Shown: positions 47,484 through 58,302, counted from the first letter of the stretch. The stretch is DNA of 64,000 bases from Streptacidiphilus sp. 4-A2 (GCA_014284505.1 JAAFYY010000001.1:2542001-2606000), one strand, 5' to 3'. Notes: generated by a model not told the origin, from the sequence alone. Numbers and translations: made by a program.

Positions 47484-48169
47484 GTGGCACTGAAACGAAC
47501 CTCGCTCCCGCGTACCGCCGAGGCGGTCGCGCTTGCCGAGCTGCGCGACGCGATCGTGCGCGGCGACCTGGCCCCGGGGGCCCAGATCCGTCAGTCCGCC
47601 GCCGCCCAGGAGCTGGGCATCAGCATCATCCCGCTGCGGGAGGCCCTGAAGACCCTCGCCGGGGAGGGCATCGTCACCTATGTCCCCAACGGGGCTACTC
47701 GGTCACCGAGTTGGACGCGGGCGACGTCGACGACATCTTCCAGCTCCGTGAGCTGCTGGAGCACGTGGCGGAAGCGAACGCCGCCGCGCGGCTTCAGCCG
47801 GTGGACATCGCGGCGATGCGCGCGGCCGTGGAGCGGCAGCGCGCCACGACGGACCCGCAGGACATGATCACCAGCAATCGGCGCTTCCACTTCTCCCTGC
47901 TCGACCGCTGCGACAACCAGTGGCTGCTGCGCTTCGTCGGGCAGCTCTGGGAGGCGTTGGAGCCCCACCGGGCGCTGTCCTACCGCAGGGGCGCCGCCGC
48001 CGGAGACAGCAGGCGGGCCGAGGCGATCATCGCCGAGCACGAAGCGATCGTCACGGCTTTCGAGGAGGGCGACACGCCTCGGGCGCTCCACCTGCTCGCC
48101 GAGCACCGGCGCGAGGGCCGGGCGGACTTCCAGCGGCTGCTGTACCCGGCGGACCCGGACCGGCAGTAG
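47484..48169 (+). CDS. GntR-family (FCD/FadR-type) regulator (one frameshift)
   Basis: The winged helix reads ALAELRDAIVRGDLAPGAQI, QSAAAQELGISIIPLREALK and LAGEGIVTYVPN. One base is missing near 47690 (expected PNRGYSVTELDAGDVDD). The FCD domain follows with DIFQLRELLEHVAEANAAAR, NRRFHFSLLDRCDNQWLLRF and EHEAIVTAFEEGDTPRALHL, containing the Asp/His residues that bind a metal and a carboxylate effector. 686 nt is one short of 229 codons. It precedes a carboxylate-metabolism operon on the same strand and most likely controls it. Confidence 0.9.
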
Positions 48170-48672
48170 GCGCGCCCCCGGCCCGCGCGCATCGCGCAGG
48201 CCGGGGCGTGGATCCTGACGGTGTTTTCGCTCCCGTGGGGCTTCCCCCGATCTCCCCGTCGAAGCTCGCCGTCGTCACCAGAACCTCGGCCCGACGTACC
48301 GTCGCGGAGCCGGACAGGGTTCGGCCTGACGGGCGAGCTGCCCGGCCGCCCACGGGCGGGAGCCCTCGAAGCGGTCGTAGTGCCCGTGGGTGATCCGTTC
48401 GGCACCGGCGCCGTGCCGCGCCTCGGCCCGGTGCAGACTCCCGGGCCCACGACCAGGGCCCGACCGCGTTTCTCCAGGCGGACACAGGCACGCCCGGATC
48501 TGCTGGGCTTCATCTCCCCCGCGTTCCCTCTCCCCCCACGCACAGAACCCTGGCAGGTGCCCAGGCGCCTCTGGCCCGCCACGTCGGGCCCGCCTCTAGA
48601 CAAATATAGATGTTATTTTTCTAATAACGAGGCCGAGCCACCCCCTCCGATGGAGAAGAACGAGGTGAGTGC
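48170..48672. other. Leader region of the carboxylate operon
   Basis: This 503-bp gap has no supported gene. Its last 80 nt contain a striking AT-rich island with an inverted repeat, annotated separately. The remainder is GC-rich without recognisable RNA structure. Confidence 0.5.
48601..48630. promoter_or_regulatory. AT-rich inverted repeat upstream of the PrpD gene
   Basis: GTTATT (48612-48617) and AATAAC (48623-48628) form a perfect 6-5-6 inverted repeat inside a 30-nt stretch that is about 80% A/T in otherwise 70%-GC DNA, 45 nt before the first gene of the operon. It is a good candidate for the promoter and GntR operator. Confidence 0.55.
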
Positions 48673-50121
48673 GTGATGACCGCACCGACGCCGACGACCC
48701 ACCGCCGGCCGACCGACCCGCAGGGCCCTACCGGGCAGCTGGCCACATGGCTGGCGGATACCTCGCTGGAGCAGATTCCCGACTCCGTCCGGGAGCGGGC
48801 CGCGCACCTGGTGCTCGACGGGCTCGGCTGCGCGCTGGTCGGCGCGCAGCTGCCCTGGTCGCGTACCGCGGTCGCGGGCGTGCTGGCCCTGGAGGGTGCC
48901 GGTGATGTGCCGGTCATCGGCTGGGGCCGCACCACGAGCGCACCGGCCGCGGCCGTGCTCAACGGCACCTTCATCCAGGGCTTCGAGCTGGACGACTACT
49001 TCGCGCGCGCCCCGCTGCACAGCACCTCCCTGGTCCTGCCCGCGCTGCTGTCCACCGCCGCGCAGTTGAAGACGGTGAGCGGGGCGCAGTTCCTGCGGGC
49101 GACGGTCCTGGGCTTCGAGACCGGTACCCGGGTCGGCCTGGCGCTGCACGGCTCGCAGATGCTCTCCCGCGGCTGGCACTCCGGCTCGGTGTTCGGCACG
49201 CACGTAGCCGCGGCCGCCTCCGGGGTGCTGCGCGGTCTGGACGCGGCCGCGTTCGAGGACGCGCTGGGCCTGGCGGGCACCCAGTCAGCGGGGCTGATGG
49301 CCGCGCAGTACGAGGCGATGTCCAAGCGGATGCACCACGGCTTCGCCTCCCGCAACGGCTTCTACGCCGCGGGTCTCGCGCAGGCCGGGTACACCGGCAT
49401 CAAGCGGGTCTTCGAACGCCCCTACGGCGGCTTCCTGTCCACCTTCGGCGAGGGCCACGACCCCGACGCGTCCCAGATCACCAAGGGACTGGGCGAGGAG
49501 TGGCACACCCGGGAGATCACGGTGAAGGTCCACGCGGCGATGGGCGGCCTGCACCCCGCGATCGACGCGGTGCTGGCCATGACCGCCGACCGCGTGCTGG
49601 ACGCCGCCTCGGTCGAGTCGATCCGGGTCGAGGTCCCCGACGCGATCTACCACCACGGCTGGTGGGAGCCCGAGCGGCCGCTGACCACGATCGGCGCGCA
49701 GATGAACATCGGCTACGCCGTCGCCGCGGCGCTGCTGGACGGCCAGGTGCGGCCCGAGCAGTTCACCGACGCCCGCGTGAACGCCGACGACGTGTGGGAG
49801 CTGATCGCCCGCACCGAGGTCGCGCTGGTCGACGAGCCGCAGGACAGCAGCTGGACCGTGGCCGGCTACAACACCCGCGTCACGCTGGGGCTGTGCGGCG
49901 GCGAGGTGCTCACGCACGCCCTGAACCTGCCGCACGGCGGTCCGGGCGTCCGCTGACCAACGCCCGAGGTCCGGGAGAAGTACCAGGCGCTGACGGCGCT
50001 GGTGCTCGATCCCGCCCGCGCCGCCCGGATCCAGGAGCTGGTTCTGGGCCTGGAGCAGGCCGACGATCTGGGCGAGCTCCTGGACCTGCTTGCCGCTCCC
50101 GCCCGCGGCTTCCTCGACTGA
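48673..50121 (+). CDS. MmgE/PrpD-family protein (two compensating indels at 3' end)
   Basis: Members include 2-methylcitrate dehydratase, cis-aconitate decarboxylase and related isomerases. Visible: VRERAAHLVLDGLGCALVGA, AVLNGTFIQGFELDDYFARA, AAQYEAMSKRMHHGFASRNG (substrate-binding segment), KVHAAMGGLHPAIDAVLAMT and IGAQMNIGYAVAAALLDGQV. Near 49951 a C is missing and near 49966 one is extra, so the end reads RPLTNAEVREKYQALTALVL to LLAAPARGFLD. Total length remains 483 codons. GAGGTG precedes the GTG at 48673. It is the first gene of the operon; neighbouring aconitase-like genes point to a branched tricarboxylate or dicarboxylate. Confidence 0.88.
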
Positions 50122-50151
50122 CCCTCCACCCGCCCGATCCGAGGAGTAGCC

Positions 50152-51063
50152 ATGCCTCCCGCCCTGCCCGGCCGCGACGCGGCCTCCTCCCCCGGCGCGC
50201 GCCTGCGGGCGCTGCTCGCCGAGGGCGGCCTGATCACCGCGCCCGGCGTGTACGACGGCCTGAGCGCTTCCCTGGTGGCCCGCACCGGTTTCAGCGCCGC
50301 CTACCTGACCGGCGCCGGGGTCGCGGTGGCCGGCTTCGGCCTGCCCGACATCGGCCTGCTGACCGGCACCGAGATGGCCGAGCGTGCCCGGATCGTGGCC
50401 GCCGCCCTGGACGGCATCCCGCTGATCGCCGACGCGGACACCGGCTACGGCACCGCGCTGAACGTGGTGCGCACCGTGCGGGAGTACGAGCGCGCCGGGG
50501 TGGCCGCGATCCAGCTGGAGGATCAGGCGTTCCCCAAGAAGTGCGGGCACCTTCCCGACAAGGAACTCGTCCCCGCGGGCGAGTTCGCCGCCAAGCTCGC
50601 CGCCGCTCTCGACGCGCGCACCGACCCGGACCTGCTGATCGTCGCACGTACCGACGCCCGCGGGCCGCTGGGCCTCGCCGAGGCCGTCAGCCGCGCCAAC
50701 CGCTACGCCCGCGAGGGCGCCGACATCGTCTTTGTCGAGGCCCCGCAGAGCGTGCGGGAGATCGAGCAGATCGCCGCCGAGGTCCGCGACGTCCCGCTGC
50801 TGATCAACATGGTGCAGGGCGGACTGACCCCGGACACCGCACCCGAGCGGCTGGCCGGGCTCGGCTACCGCATCGCCATCCACCCCGGCGCGCTGCTGGG
50901 TCCGGTGGTGCTGGCCGGCTTCGAGTCGCTGGCACGTCTGGGCGGCACCCTGCCCCGGGATCTGACCCCCGGCCCGCAGGGCCTGTTCGAGCTGGTGGGC
51001 CTGCGTGAGTGGTCCGCCATCGGCGAGCGCCACCGCTTCACCGTGGAAGGGGCCGGTGCCTGA
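50152..51063 (+). CDS. Isocitrate lyase/PEP mutase-family lyase
   Basis: Intact, 303 residues. The barrel signatures are TAPGVYDGLSASLVARTGF, IPLIADADTGYGTALNVVRT (metal-binding Asp) and IQLEDQAFPKKCGHLPDKEL with the catalytic KKCGH loop, which marks the C-C lyases (methylisocitrate or dimethylmalate lyase type) rather than PEP mutases. It should cleave a 2-hydroxy-di- or tricarboxylate to pyruvate or glyoxylate plus another acid. Its TGA overlaps the ATG of the next gene. RBS GAGGAG lies 8 nt before ATG 50152. Confidence 0.92.
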   Translation: MPPALPGRDAASSPGARLRALLAEGGLITAPGVYDGLSASLVARTGFSAAYLTGAGVAVAGFGLPDIGLLTGTEMAERARIVAAALDGIPLIADADTGYGTALNVVRTVREYERAGVAAIQLEDQAFPKKCGHLPDKELVPAGEFAAKLAAALDARTDPDLLIVARTDARGPLGLAEAVSRANRYAREGADIVFVEAPQSVREIEQIAAEVRDVPLLINMVQGGLTPDTAPERLAGLGYRIAIHPGALLGPVVLAGFESLARLGGTLPRDLTPGPQGLFELVGLREWSAIGERHRFTVEGAGA

Positions 51064-52329
51064 TGGGCATGACCATGATTGAGAAGATCCTCGCCCGCAA
51101 GGCGGGCCTGGAGCAGGTGAGCGTCGGTCAGACCGTCGTCTGCGAGGTCGACCTGACCGTGATGATCGACCTGCAGTTCGCCACCGGCTGGGTCCAGCCG
51201 CTGCGGATCAGCAATCCGGACCGGGTCGCCGTGATCATGGACCACGCCGCCGTCCGGCGCCCTCGGTCCACGACGCGGCGGGCGGCGCCCGGGCCCGCGC
51301 CTTCGTCGCCGACTTCGGCATCGAGAAGTTCTACGACGTGGGCCGGCACGGCATCTGCCACCAGGTCATCGCGGAGAACGGGCTGGCCCGGCCCGGTGAG
51401 GTCCTGGCCTGCACCGACTCGCACACCTGCGCCGCCGGCGCCTACAACACCGCCGCCCGCGGCCTGGGCCCGGCCGAGGTGTACTCGATCCTGTGCACCG
51501 GCAGGACCTGGTTCCAGATCGCGCCGACCATCCGCTACGAGTTCACCGGCACCAGGCCCGCCGCCGTCTCCGGGAAGGACATCTTCCTGCACATCGCCGG
51601 TACCTGGGGCGACGCCACGAACCAGAGCCTGGAGTTCGGCGGACCGGGGCTCGGCTCGATCCCGATGAACGACCGGCGCACCATCGCCACCCAGGGCGCG
51701 GAGATCTCCGCCGACTACTCCACCTTCCCCATCGACGACCTGGCCCGCGACTTCCTCGCCGAGCACGGCGCCGGCCCCGGCTCCTACCGGGCAGCCGCCC
51801 CCGACCCCGACGCCGGGTACGCCGCTGTGCGCACCGTCGACCTGGACTCGCTGGTGCCCTATGTCGCCCGGCCGGGCACCGTCAGCCGCAACGCGCTGCC
51901 GGTCACCGAGATCGAGCAGCGCCCGGTCAACCAATGCTTCATCGGCTCGTGCGCCAACGGGCAGCTGGAGGACCTGGCGATCGCCGCCGGGATCGTCCGG
52001 GGCCGCCGGGTCGCCCCCGGGGTGCGGCTGCTGGTCACCCCCGCCTCCCAGGAGGTGTACCGCCTGGCGATGCGGGCGGCTACCTCCAGGACCTGGCCGA
52101 CGCCGGCGCGGTGGTCACCAACTCCACCTGCGGCGCGTGCTTCGGCTACCACATGGGGCTGCTGGGGCCGGGCGAGGTCTGCCTGACCTCCTCCACCCGC
52201 AACTTCACCGGCCGCATGGGCAGCCCGGACGCGGAGATCTACATGGCCTCCCCCGCCACCGTCGCCGCCTCGGCCCTGACCGGCCGCGTCACCGATCCGC
52301 GCACCCTCCCGACGGGAGCACCGCACTGA
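51063..52329 (+). CDS. Aconitase-family (LeuC/DmdA-like) dehydratase large subunit (two frameshifts)
   Basis: A [4Fe-4S] hydro-lyase. Visible: [59 protein letters not shown] (first Cys ligand), [17 protein letters not shown] [20 protein letters not shown], and [20 protein letters not shown] (further Cys ligands). One base is missing near 51252 and another near 52078; 1267 nt is two short of 423 codons. It overlaps both neighbours by one to four bases. The length of about 420 residues and separate small subunit fit LeuC or dimethylmaleate hydratase subunits; true leuC is usually elsewhere in streptomycetes. Confidence 0.9.
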
Positions 52330-52841
52330 TGGACACCCTGGTCACCGGACGCGTCTGGGTGGTGGGCGACAGCGTCACCACCGACGCGATGTACCCGGCG
52401 TTCGCGATGAAACTGCCCGTGCCCGAGGCCGCCCGGCACATCTTCTACGAGCTGCGGCCCGGGTGGACCGACCAGGTCCGGCCCGGCGACATCGTCGTGG
52501 CCGGCCGGAACTTCGGCCTGGGGTCCTCGCGCCCCGTGGCCGCGCTGTTCCGCGAGCTGGGCGTGGCCGCGCTGGTCGCCGAGGAGTTCAACTCACTGTT
52601 CCTGCGCAACGCCATCAACCACGGCCTGCCGGCCCTGACCGTCCCCGGCGTCACCGCGGCCTTCGCCGACGGCGACACGGCCCGGCTGGACTTCGCCGAG
52701 GGCTGGATCGAGCACACCGGCGGCGGCACCCGTCTTGCGGGCGGCGCGCTGCCGCCCATGGTGCTCGACATCCTCGCCGCCGGCGGAATCCTGCCCAAGC
52801 TCGCCCGCGAGGGCTATGTCCCGATCCCCGGCCGGGGATGA
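52329..52841 (+). CDS. Aconitase-family (LeuD/DmdB-like) small subunit
   Basis: Intact, 170 residues. The swivel domain reads [40 protein letters not shown] (the GSSR loop that recognises the substrate carboxylates) and [23 protein letters not shown] 52329 overlaps the TGA of the large subunit. It completes a heterodimeric hydratase. Together with the lyase and PrpD homologue it suggests successive dehydration, rehydration and cleavage of a hydroxy-carboxylate. Confidence 0.93.
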   Translation: MDTLVTGRVWVVGDSVTTDAMYPAFAMKLPVPEAARHIFYELRPGWTDQVRPGDIVVAGRNFGLGSSRPVAALFRELGVAALVAEEFNSLFLRNAINHGLPALTVPGVTAAFADGDTARLDFAEGWIEHTGGGTRLAGGALPPMVLDILAAGGILPKLAREGYVPIPGRG

Positions 52842-52869
52842 CACCCACCACCTCTTTGGACCCTCACTC

Positions 52870-53563
52870 ATGCCTCTGCTTGCTCCCGGCGTGCACAGCA
52901 TCGCCACCACCAAGCGCGACAGCGCGTTCCTGGTCGACGGCGACGACGGCCTGACCCTGGTCGACGTCGGCTGGGCCGGCGCGCCCGCGGCCATCGTGGA
53001 CGCCCTGGCCGAGCGCCGCCTCAAGCCGGGTGACCTCAAGCGCATCGTCATCACCCACGCGCACCCCGACCACGTGCAGGGCGCGGCCGAGATGCGGCGC
53101 CTCAGCGGCGCGCCGATCCTCATCCACCACGCCGACGCGCCCTGGCTGGAGCACAGGCACGTCCCGGCGGCGGGGCTCCGGCGCGCTGGGCCGCTTCGTG
53201 GACCGGCTCCCCAAGCTCCACTGGGAGCCCTTCACCGCGGACGCCACCGTGACCGACGGCGAGCTGATCGAGGGCTCGGGGCTGCGCGTGATCCACACGC
53301 CCGGCCACAGCCCGGGCCATATCGCGCTGCACCACGGGAGCACCGGCACGGTGCTGGTGGGCGACGCGGTCTTCAACCGCGGCGGGCTCGACCTCGGGCG
53401 GCCGGCGTTTGCCGCCGACCCCGCGCTGCGTGCCGCGGCGCTGGCGCGTCTGCCCGGGGACCTCCGCGCCATCGGCTTCGCCCACGGCGCCGACATCGAC
53501 GACGCCGCGGGCGCCGACGCCTTCACCGCGTTCGTCCGCGGCCTGGACCGCGCCGCGGCCTGA
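52870..53563 (+). CDS. Metallo-beta-lactamase-fold hydrolase (one frameshift)
   Basis: The Zn motif is KRIVITHAHPDHVQGAAEMR (HxHxDH), followed after an additional G near 53172 by GSGLRVIHTPGHSPGHIALH (His) and GTVLVGDAVFNRGGLDLGR (bridging Asp). The last His is in LRAIGFAHGADI. 694 nt is one more than 231 codons. It belongs to the glyoxalase II-like branch and might hydrolyse a thioester or lactone made by the pathway. It lies 28 nt after the small subunit. Confidence 0.85.
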
Positions 53564-53765
53564 CCCGCCCGCGCCCGGCGCCCGGACTCCCGCTCCCGTG
53601 CACACGCCCGGTGCCCGGATTCCGGCAGCGCGGTGGAGCACGGAGGGTCCGGGGAACGGGCGGCGGCGCGAATACCAGCGGGGACGGCTGTGCGGGAGCT
53701 CCACGAAGGCGGCCGGGGCCCGCCGGGAGGCCACGGACAGGTCGGGCACCGTCCGCTGCCGCGCG

Positions 53766-54280
53766 TCAGCCCCCGTCCTGGGCCCGGAGCTCGTCCAGGG
53801 TCTCCTGGAAGCTGCGGATCAGCGCGGCCAGGCCGGTCTCGAACGCCCGCTCGCGGTAGTCGGGCGGGGCGTTGCGCAGCGGCCCGAGCCCTGGCGGGAG
53901 TGCCTCGTCCGCCCAGACATCGTCGTGCGGGCGGTTCGGGTGGAGTGCGGAGCCGATCAGCAGGTACTCGATGGACTTGACGACCGAGAGCACCTGCTCC
54001 TCCGGCCAGCCCCGCGGCGCGCAGCATGGCGAAGGCGCTGGCGTAGCCCTGGAGGGCCGCGACCGACTCGGCGGGCCGGGAGGCGAACAGCGGGACCATG
54101 TTCGAGTGGCGGGCGAGGGTGGAGCGGTATGAGCGGGCCCAGGCGTCCAGGGCGGCGGTCCACGGCTGGACGCCGGGGTCGAGGTCCGACTGCGGGGCGA
54201 GTCGTCCGGCGACCACCTCGGCGCCAAGCGCCCGGAGCTCCTGCCGCTCTGATGCCGACGCGGCTGCCCACGCCATCGCG
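53766..54280 (-). pseudogene. TetR-family C-terminal domain without HTH
   Basis: Residues such as ELRALGAEVVAGRLAPQSDL, RSTLARHSNMVPLFASRPAE, SAFAMLRAAG and, after a shift near 54012, VVKSIEYLLIGSALHPNRPH and FETGLAALIRSFQETLDELR form a TetR ligand-binding domain. No helix-turn-helix precedes it: upstream the sequence becomes arginine-rich nonsense and then the TenA-like promoter region. I conclude that the gene has lost its DNA-binding end. Confidence 0.65.
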
Positions 54281-54516
54281 TGGGCACGGACACCGCTGCT
54301 CACCGGACAGCGCTGTGAGCGAGGCGCCTCGGGCCGGGAACCTCCCCTGGCCGGGCCGGACAGTGGTTGCTCCGTGTGACCATGGCGTGCCACTCATGGG
54401 TGATTCCGGGCACAGGGGGCGGCGGAGGGTGTCCTTCCGTGCCACCGTGGAGGGTGCCGTCCGGTCGGGCGGGGCGGCCCGTCGACCGGGCCGCCGCCGG
54501 AGGAAGGACAGAGCCG

Positions 54517-55179
54517 ATGACCCGGACCGCGCACGAGGCCCTCCGCGGGATCCGCCACGAACTCGCCCCGGCGGAGCGGGAGAACCGCCTGCTGCCGCTG
54601 ATCGAACAGGGCCGGGCGCCCCTTGGCCTGCTCGGTGAGCTCGGCGCGCAGCAGCACCGGATCATCACCAGCGACCGCCGCAGCCTGCTGGTGCTGGCCG
54701 CCCGCTGCGCCGACTCCCCCGCCGGGGGCTACTTCGGCCGACTCGCCGAGGGCGAGTCGGCCGCCCTCGCCGCGCTCGCGGGCTTCACGAGCGCCTGCGG
54801 GCTGGACGCGGCCGCGGTCCGCGCCCGCGAGCCGCTGGCCGGCTGCCAGGCCTATCCGGGGTGCCTGGCCTGGCTGGCACTGAACGGCGAGCCGACCGCC
54901 GTCGTGCTCGCGCTGACCGCCAACTTCGCCGCCTGGGGCGCCTACTGCGGCAGAACCGCGCAGGCCCTGCGCGAGCACTACGGCTTCGACCCGGCCGGCT
55001 GCGCGTTCTTCGACTACTTCGCCGCGCCCGCACCCGAGTTGGAGGACGAGGCGCTCGCCGTGGTCACCGCCGGGGGGCTGACCCCGGAGCAGCTCACCGA
55101 GGGCCGTCGCTACGGCCGGCTGCTGCAGAGCTACGAGTTGATGTTCTGGAACACCATCGCCGACCTCGCTCCGGCCTGA
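54517..55179 (+). CDS. TenA/PqqC-like (haem-oxygenase-fold) protein
   Basis: The intact 220-residue, all-helical product contains LRGIRHELAPAERENRLLPL, GQQHRIITSDRRSLLVLAAR-like stretches, GCLAWLALNGEPTAVVLALT and AWGAYCGRTAQALREHYGFD. The pattern fits the TenA/thiaminase II superfamily, though the thiaminase active-site Cys is uncertain. GGAGGAAGG precedes the ATG at 54517. Often annotated as transcriptional regulator of the TenA family, it is more likely an enzyme or ligand-binding protein. Confidence 0.7.
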   Translation: MTRTAHEALRGIRHELAPAERENRLLPLIEQGRAPLGLLGELGAQQHRIITSDRRSLLVLAARCADSPAGGYFGRLAEGESAALAALAGFTSACGLDAAAVRAREPLAGCQAYPGCLAWLALNGEPTAVVLALTANFAAWGAYCGRTAQALREHYGFDPAGCAFFDYFAAPAPELEDEALAVVTAGGLTPEQLTEGRRYGRLLQSYELMFWNTIADLAPA

Positions 55180-55219
55180 ACGCACCCGCCCGCCGCAGGA
55201 CTGCTGCCCGGCGGCGCAT

Positions 55220-56361
55220 TCAGCCGACGGCTTCCTGCCCGCTGCCGCCGTCCCGGGCGGTCGGGACGTCGATGGCGTGGAGATCCTGGGGAATGTCGAA
55301 CTCGGTGCTCTGGCCGTGGGTGACCCGGCGGACCTCGCTGTTCAGCAGGATCTGTCCGACATGGTCGAGGACGCCGCGGGCGAGAGCGTGGTGGTCCTCG
55401 CCCCGGTTGAGGCGCTCCTCCCACCGGGCGGCCCGGGCCAGGACCTTGTCCCACCGGCTGGTGGGTACCTGCATCCAGTCGGAGGTCTGCGGGCCGACCA
55501 TGGCCCGCGCCAGCGCCGGGACCGCGCCGTGGGATCCGGGCGGGGTGATCCGGTGGTAGAAGTCCAGCAGGGAGCCGGTGAGCGCGACGCCCTCGGCCGA
55601 GGGCCGAGGTGCGGGGCGCCATCGCCGCCCAGGTCAGGCGGGCCTGCTCCAGGGTCTCCGGGATCGCCTCCGGCCGCAGGCCGAGCATCACCCCGACCAC
55701 GCGCCAGGTAGTAGTAGTAGTCCTCCGCCTCCTGCGCGGTGCAGCGCACCCCGATGCGTTCCATGCCCTCAAGGACGGTCACCGAGAAGATCAGGGTGGC
55801 CCCGAGCAGGTCCTCCTGGCAGATCGGGACTCCGTGCCGCGCGACGTCCCAGTGGCGCTCACGCAGCAGGAGCTGGCGCACCGCGGCGTGGATGAGGCGG
55901 ACCTTCTGGATCGCGGGGACCAGCTGCCCGTGCGGGCCCAGCGGGTCCCTGGCCATCATGTGCAGCAGGAACTGGGTGGTCTCGGACAGTCTGCGGTGCG
56001 GATGGTCGAGCCGGTGCGTGGTGTGCAGCAGCTTCGCACCCACCGGCGAGGCATAGCTGGAGACCATGCCGCCCAGCGACAGGGCGGAGGCCACATGCAC
56101 GCCGTCATGCCGGAAGAACCGGTGGACACGCGTGATCCGCGCCGGGTCCACCCAGGCGGGGACCGGGTTGGTCGCGGTCAGGTAGTCGCGCAGCACCGGC
56201 GGCAGGTCGTCCTGCACCTGCTGGTCGTTGCGCCGCAGGCTGTGCAGGACCTGGTTGGCGTGGGCGATCTCGCCCGAGTCGAGCAACTCGGCCACGACCC
56301 GGTCGGCCAGGGGATCGCCTTCGCCGCGCAGGGTCTCGGGTGGGATCGTGGGCTGCTCCAC
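55220..56361 (-). CDS. MpaB/rubber-oxygenase-type (DUF2236) oxygenase (three frameshifts)
   Basis: The haem-binding DUF2236 core reads ARITRVHRFFRHDGVHVASA, LSLGGMVSSYASPVGAKLLH, THRLDHPHRRLSETTQFLLH and IHAAVRQLLLRERHWDVARH, including the conserved histidines. C-terminal pieces in other frames (VVGVMLGLRPEAIPETLEQA; SRWDKVLARAARWEERLNRG) complete it, with shifts near 55700, 55610 and 55500. The GTG at 56361 is preceded by GGAG. Members cleave polyprenyl chains or oxidise terpenoid side chains; latex-clearing proteins are the best-studied relatives. The substrate is unknown. Confidence 0.82.
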
Positions 56362-56704
56362 AGCGGGGTACTCCGCTCTCCGGGGGCGGCCCGGCCTGGT
56401 GCCGACCGCGTGCACAGACAGCTTGTCCAGCCCGGGGGGCGGGCGGAGCCCCGAACCCGGCAGATCATCCAATGGAGTGAAAGACCGAGAACCGGCCCAC
56501 GCTGCCGCCGCTCCGGCCCGGCGGCCCGGCGACAGGCGGGTCCCGGGCGCGCCGGCACCCCGCGGCTGAGGTGCGGGAGGAGCGGATCGGCGGCAGGGTG
56601 GTGGTGGAGCCCTGCGCCCGCCCGTCCGCCGCGTCCGGCCGGCCGCACACTCCCGCCGGGCCACCGCAGAAGTCATGGCGACGCAGACGAGAGGAATGGT
56701 GCAG
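56362..56704. other. Divergent promoter region of oxygenase and gnd
   Basis: No gene or structured RNA is supported in this 343-bp GC-rich stretch. Confidence 0.4.
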
Positions 56705-58205
56705 ATGACCTCCGCGCAGCAGCCCGGTTCCACGCAGCAGCCCAGTGGGCGGCAGTCCGGCAGCGGGACGGCCCAGATCGGGGTGACCGGCCTGGCCGTG
56801 ATGGGCCGCAACCTGGCCCGCAACTTCGCCCGCAACGGCTACACCGTCGCCGTGCACAACCGGACCGCGTCCAAGACGCAGGAGCTGGTGCGGGACTTCG
56901 GCCACGAGGGTGCCTTCGTTCCTGCGGAGAGTCCCGAGGAACTGGTCGCCGCGCTGCAGCGGCCGCGGCGGCTGATGATCATGGTCAAGGCCGGACAGCC
57001 GACGGACGCCGTCATCGAGGAGTTCGCCCCGCTGCTGGAGGACGGCGACATCCTCATCGACGGCGGCAACGCCCACTTCGCCGACACCGCCGCGTCGGGA
57101 GCGGGACCTGCGCGAACGCGGCATCCACTTCGTCGGCACCGGCGTCTCCGGGGGCGAGGAGGGCGCCCTGCTCGGACCGAGCATCATGCCGGGCGGCTCG
57201 GTGGAGTCCTACCAGTCGCTGGGGCCGATGCTGGAACGCATCGCGGCCAAGGCGGACGACGGCTCCGCCTGCGTCACCCACATCGGCCCGGACGGTGCCG
57301 GCCACTTCGTGAAGATGGTGCACAACGGCATCGAGTACGCGGACATGCAGCTCATCGCCGAGGCCTACGACCTGCTACGACAGGCGCTGGGGCTGCCGCC
57401 CGAGCAGATCGCCAAGGTCTTCCGCGGCTGGAACGAGGGCCGGCTGGACTCCTACCTGATCGAGATCACCGCACAGATCCTGGACCACCAGGACCCGGTC
57501 ACCGGGAAGCCGTTCATCGACATCGTCCTGGACCAGGCCGAGCAGAAGGGCACCGGCCGCTGGACCGTGCAGACCGCCCTCGACCTGGGCGTCCCGGTCA
57601 GCGGCATCGCCGAGGCGGTCTTCGCCCGCTCGCTGTCGGGCCACGCCGACCTGCGTTCCGCCGCCCACGGACTGCCGGGACCCACCCCGACGATGCTGGA
57701 CAGCGCCGCCTACGACCGCTTCGCCGAGGACGTGGAGCAGGCGCTGTACGCCTCGAAGATCGTGGCCTACGCCCAGGGCTTCCACCAGATCGCCGCCGGA
57801 AGCGCCGAATACGGCTGGGACATCGACCTGGCCGATGTGGCCGCCATCTGGCGGGCGGGCTGCATCATCCGCGCCACCTTCCTGGACCGCATCCGGTCCA
57901 GCTTCGCCGCGCGCCCGGACCTTCCGATCCTGCTGATCGACGACTCCTTCGCCGAGGCCCTCAAGGGCGCCCAGGGCTCCTGGCGCCGGGTCGTCTCCAC
58001 CGCCGCCGAGCTCGGCATCCCCGCGCCGGGCTTCTCCTCCGCCCTGAACTACTACGACAGCCTCCGCGCGGAGCGCCTGCCGGCGGCGCTCACCCAGGGC
58101 CAGCGCGACTACTTCGGCGCGCACACCTATCGCCGCACCGACCGTCCGGGGAGCTTCCACACCCTCTGGGCCACGGCGGACCGCCAGGAGGAGCAGACGG
58201 GCTGA
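56705..58205 (+). CDS. gnd: 6-phosphogluconate dehydrogenase, decarboxylating (one frameshift)
   Basis: It converts 6-phosphogluconate to ribulose 5-phosphate with NADP+ in the pentose-phosphate pathway. Signatures: IGVTGLAVMGRNLARNFARN (nucleotide loop), LMIMVKAGQPTDAVIEEFAP, IDGGNAHFADT, FVGTGVSGGEEGALLGPSIM (substrate loop), HFVKMVHNGIEYADMQLIAE (catalytic Lys and Glu region) and DQAEQKGTGRWTVQTALDLG. An indel near 57095 splits it; corrected length is about 500 residues, the long homodimeric type. GAGAGGA precedes the ATG at 56705. A short Gln/Ser-rich N-terminal extension precedes the Rossmann fold. Confidence 0.95.
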
Positions 58206-58302
58206 GCCCCGGCGCCGGATCCGGCCGCCCGGACCCTCTGCCGGCGGGTAGGAGGGCCCCGGGCGGGCCTGGGCGCGAGCCGGTGACGGGAAGATGCGCA
58301 CC

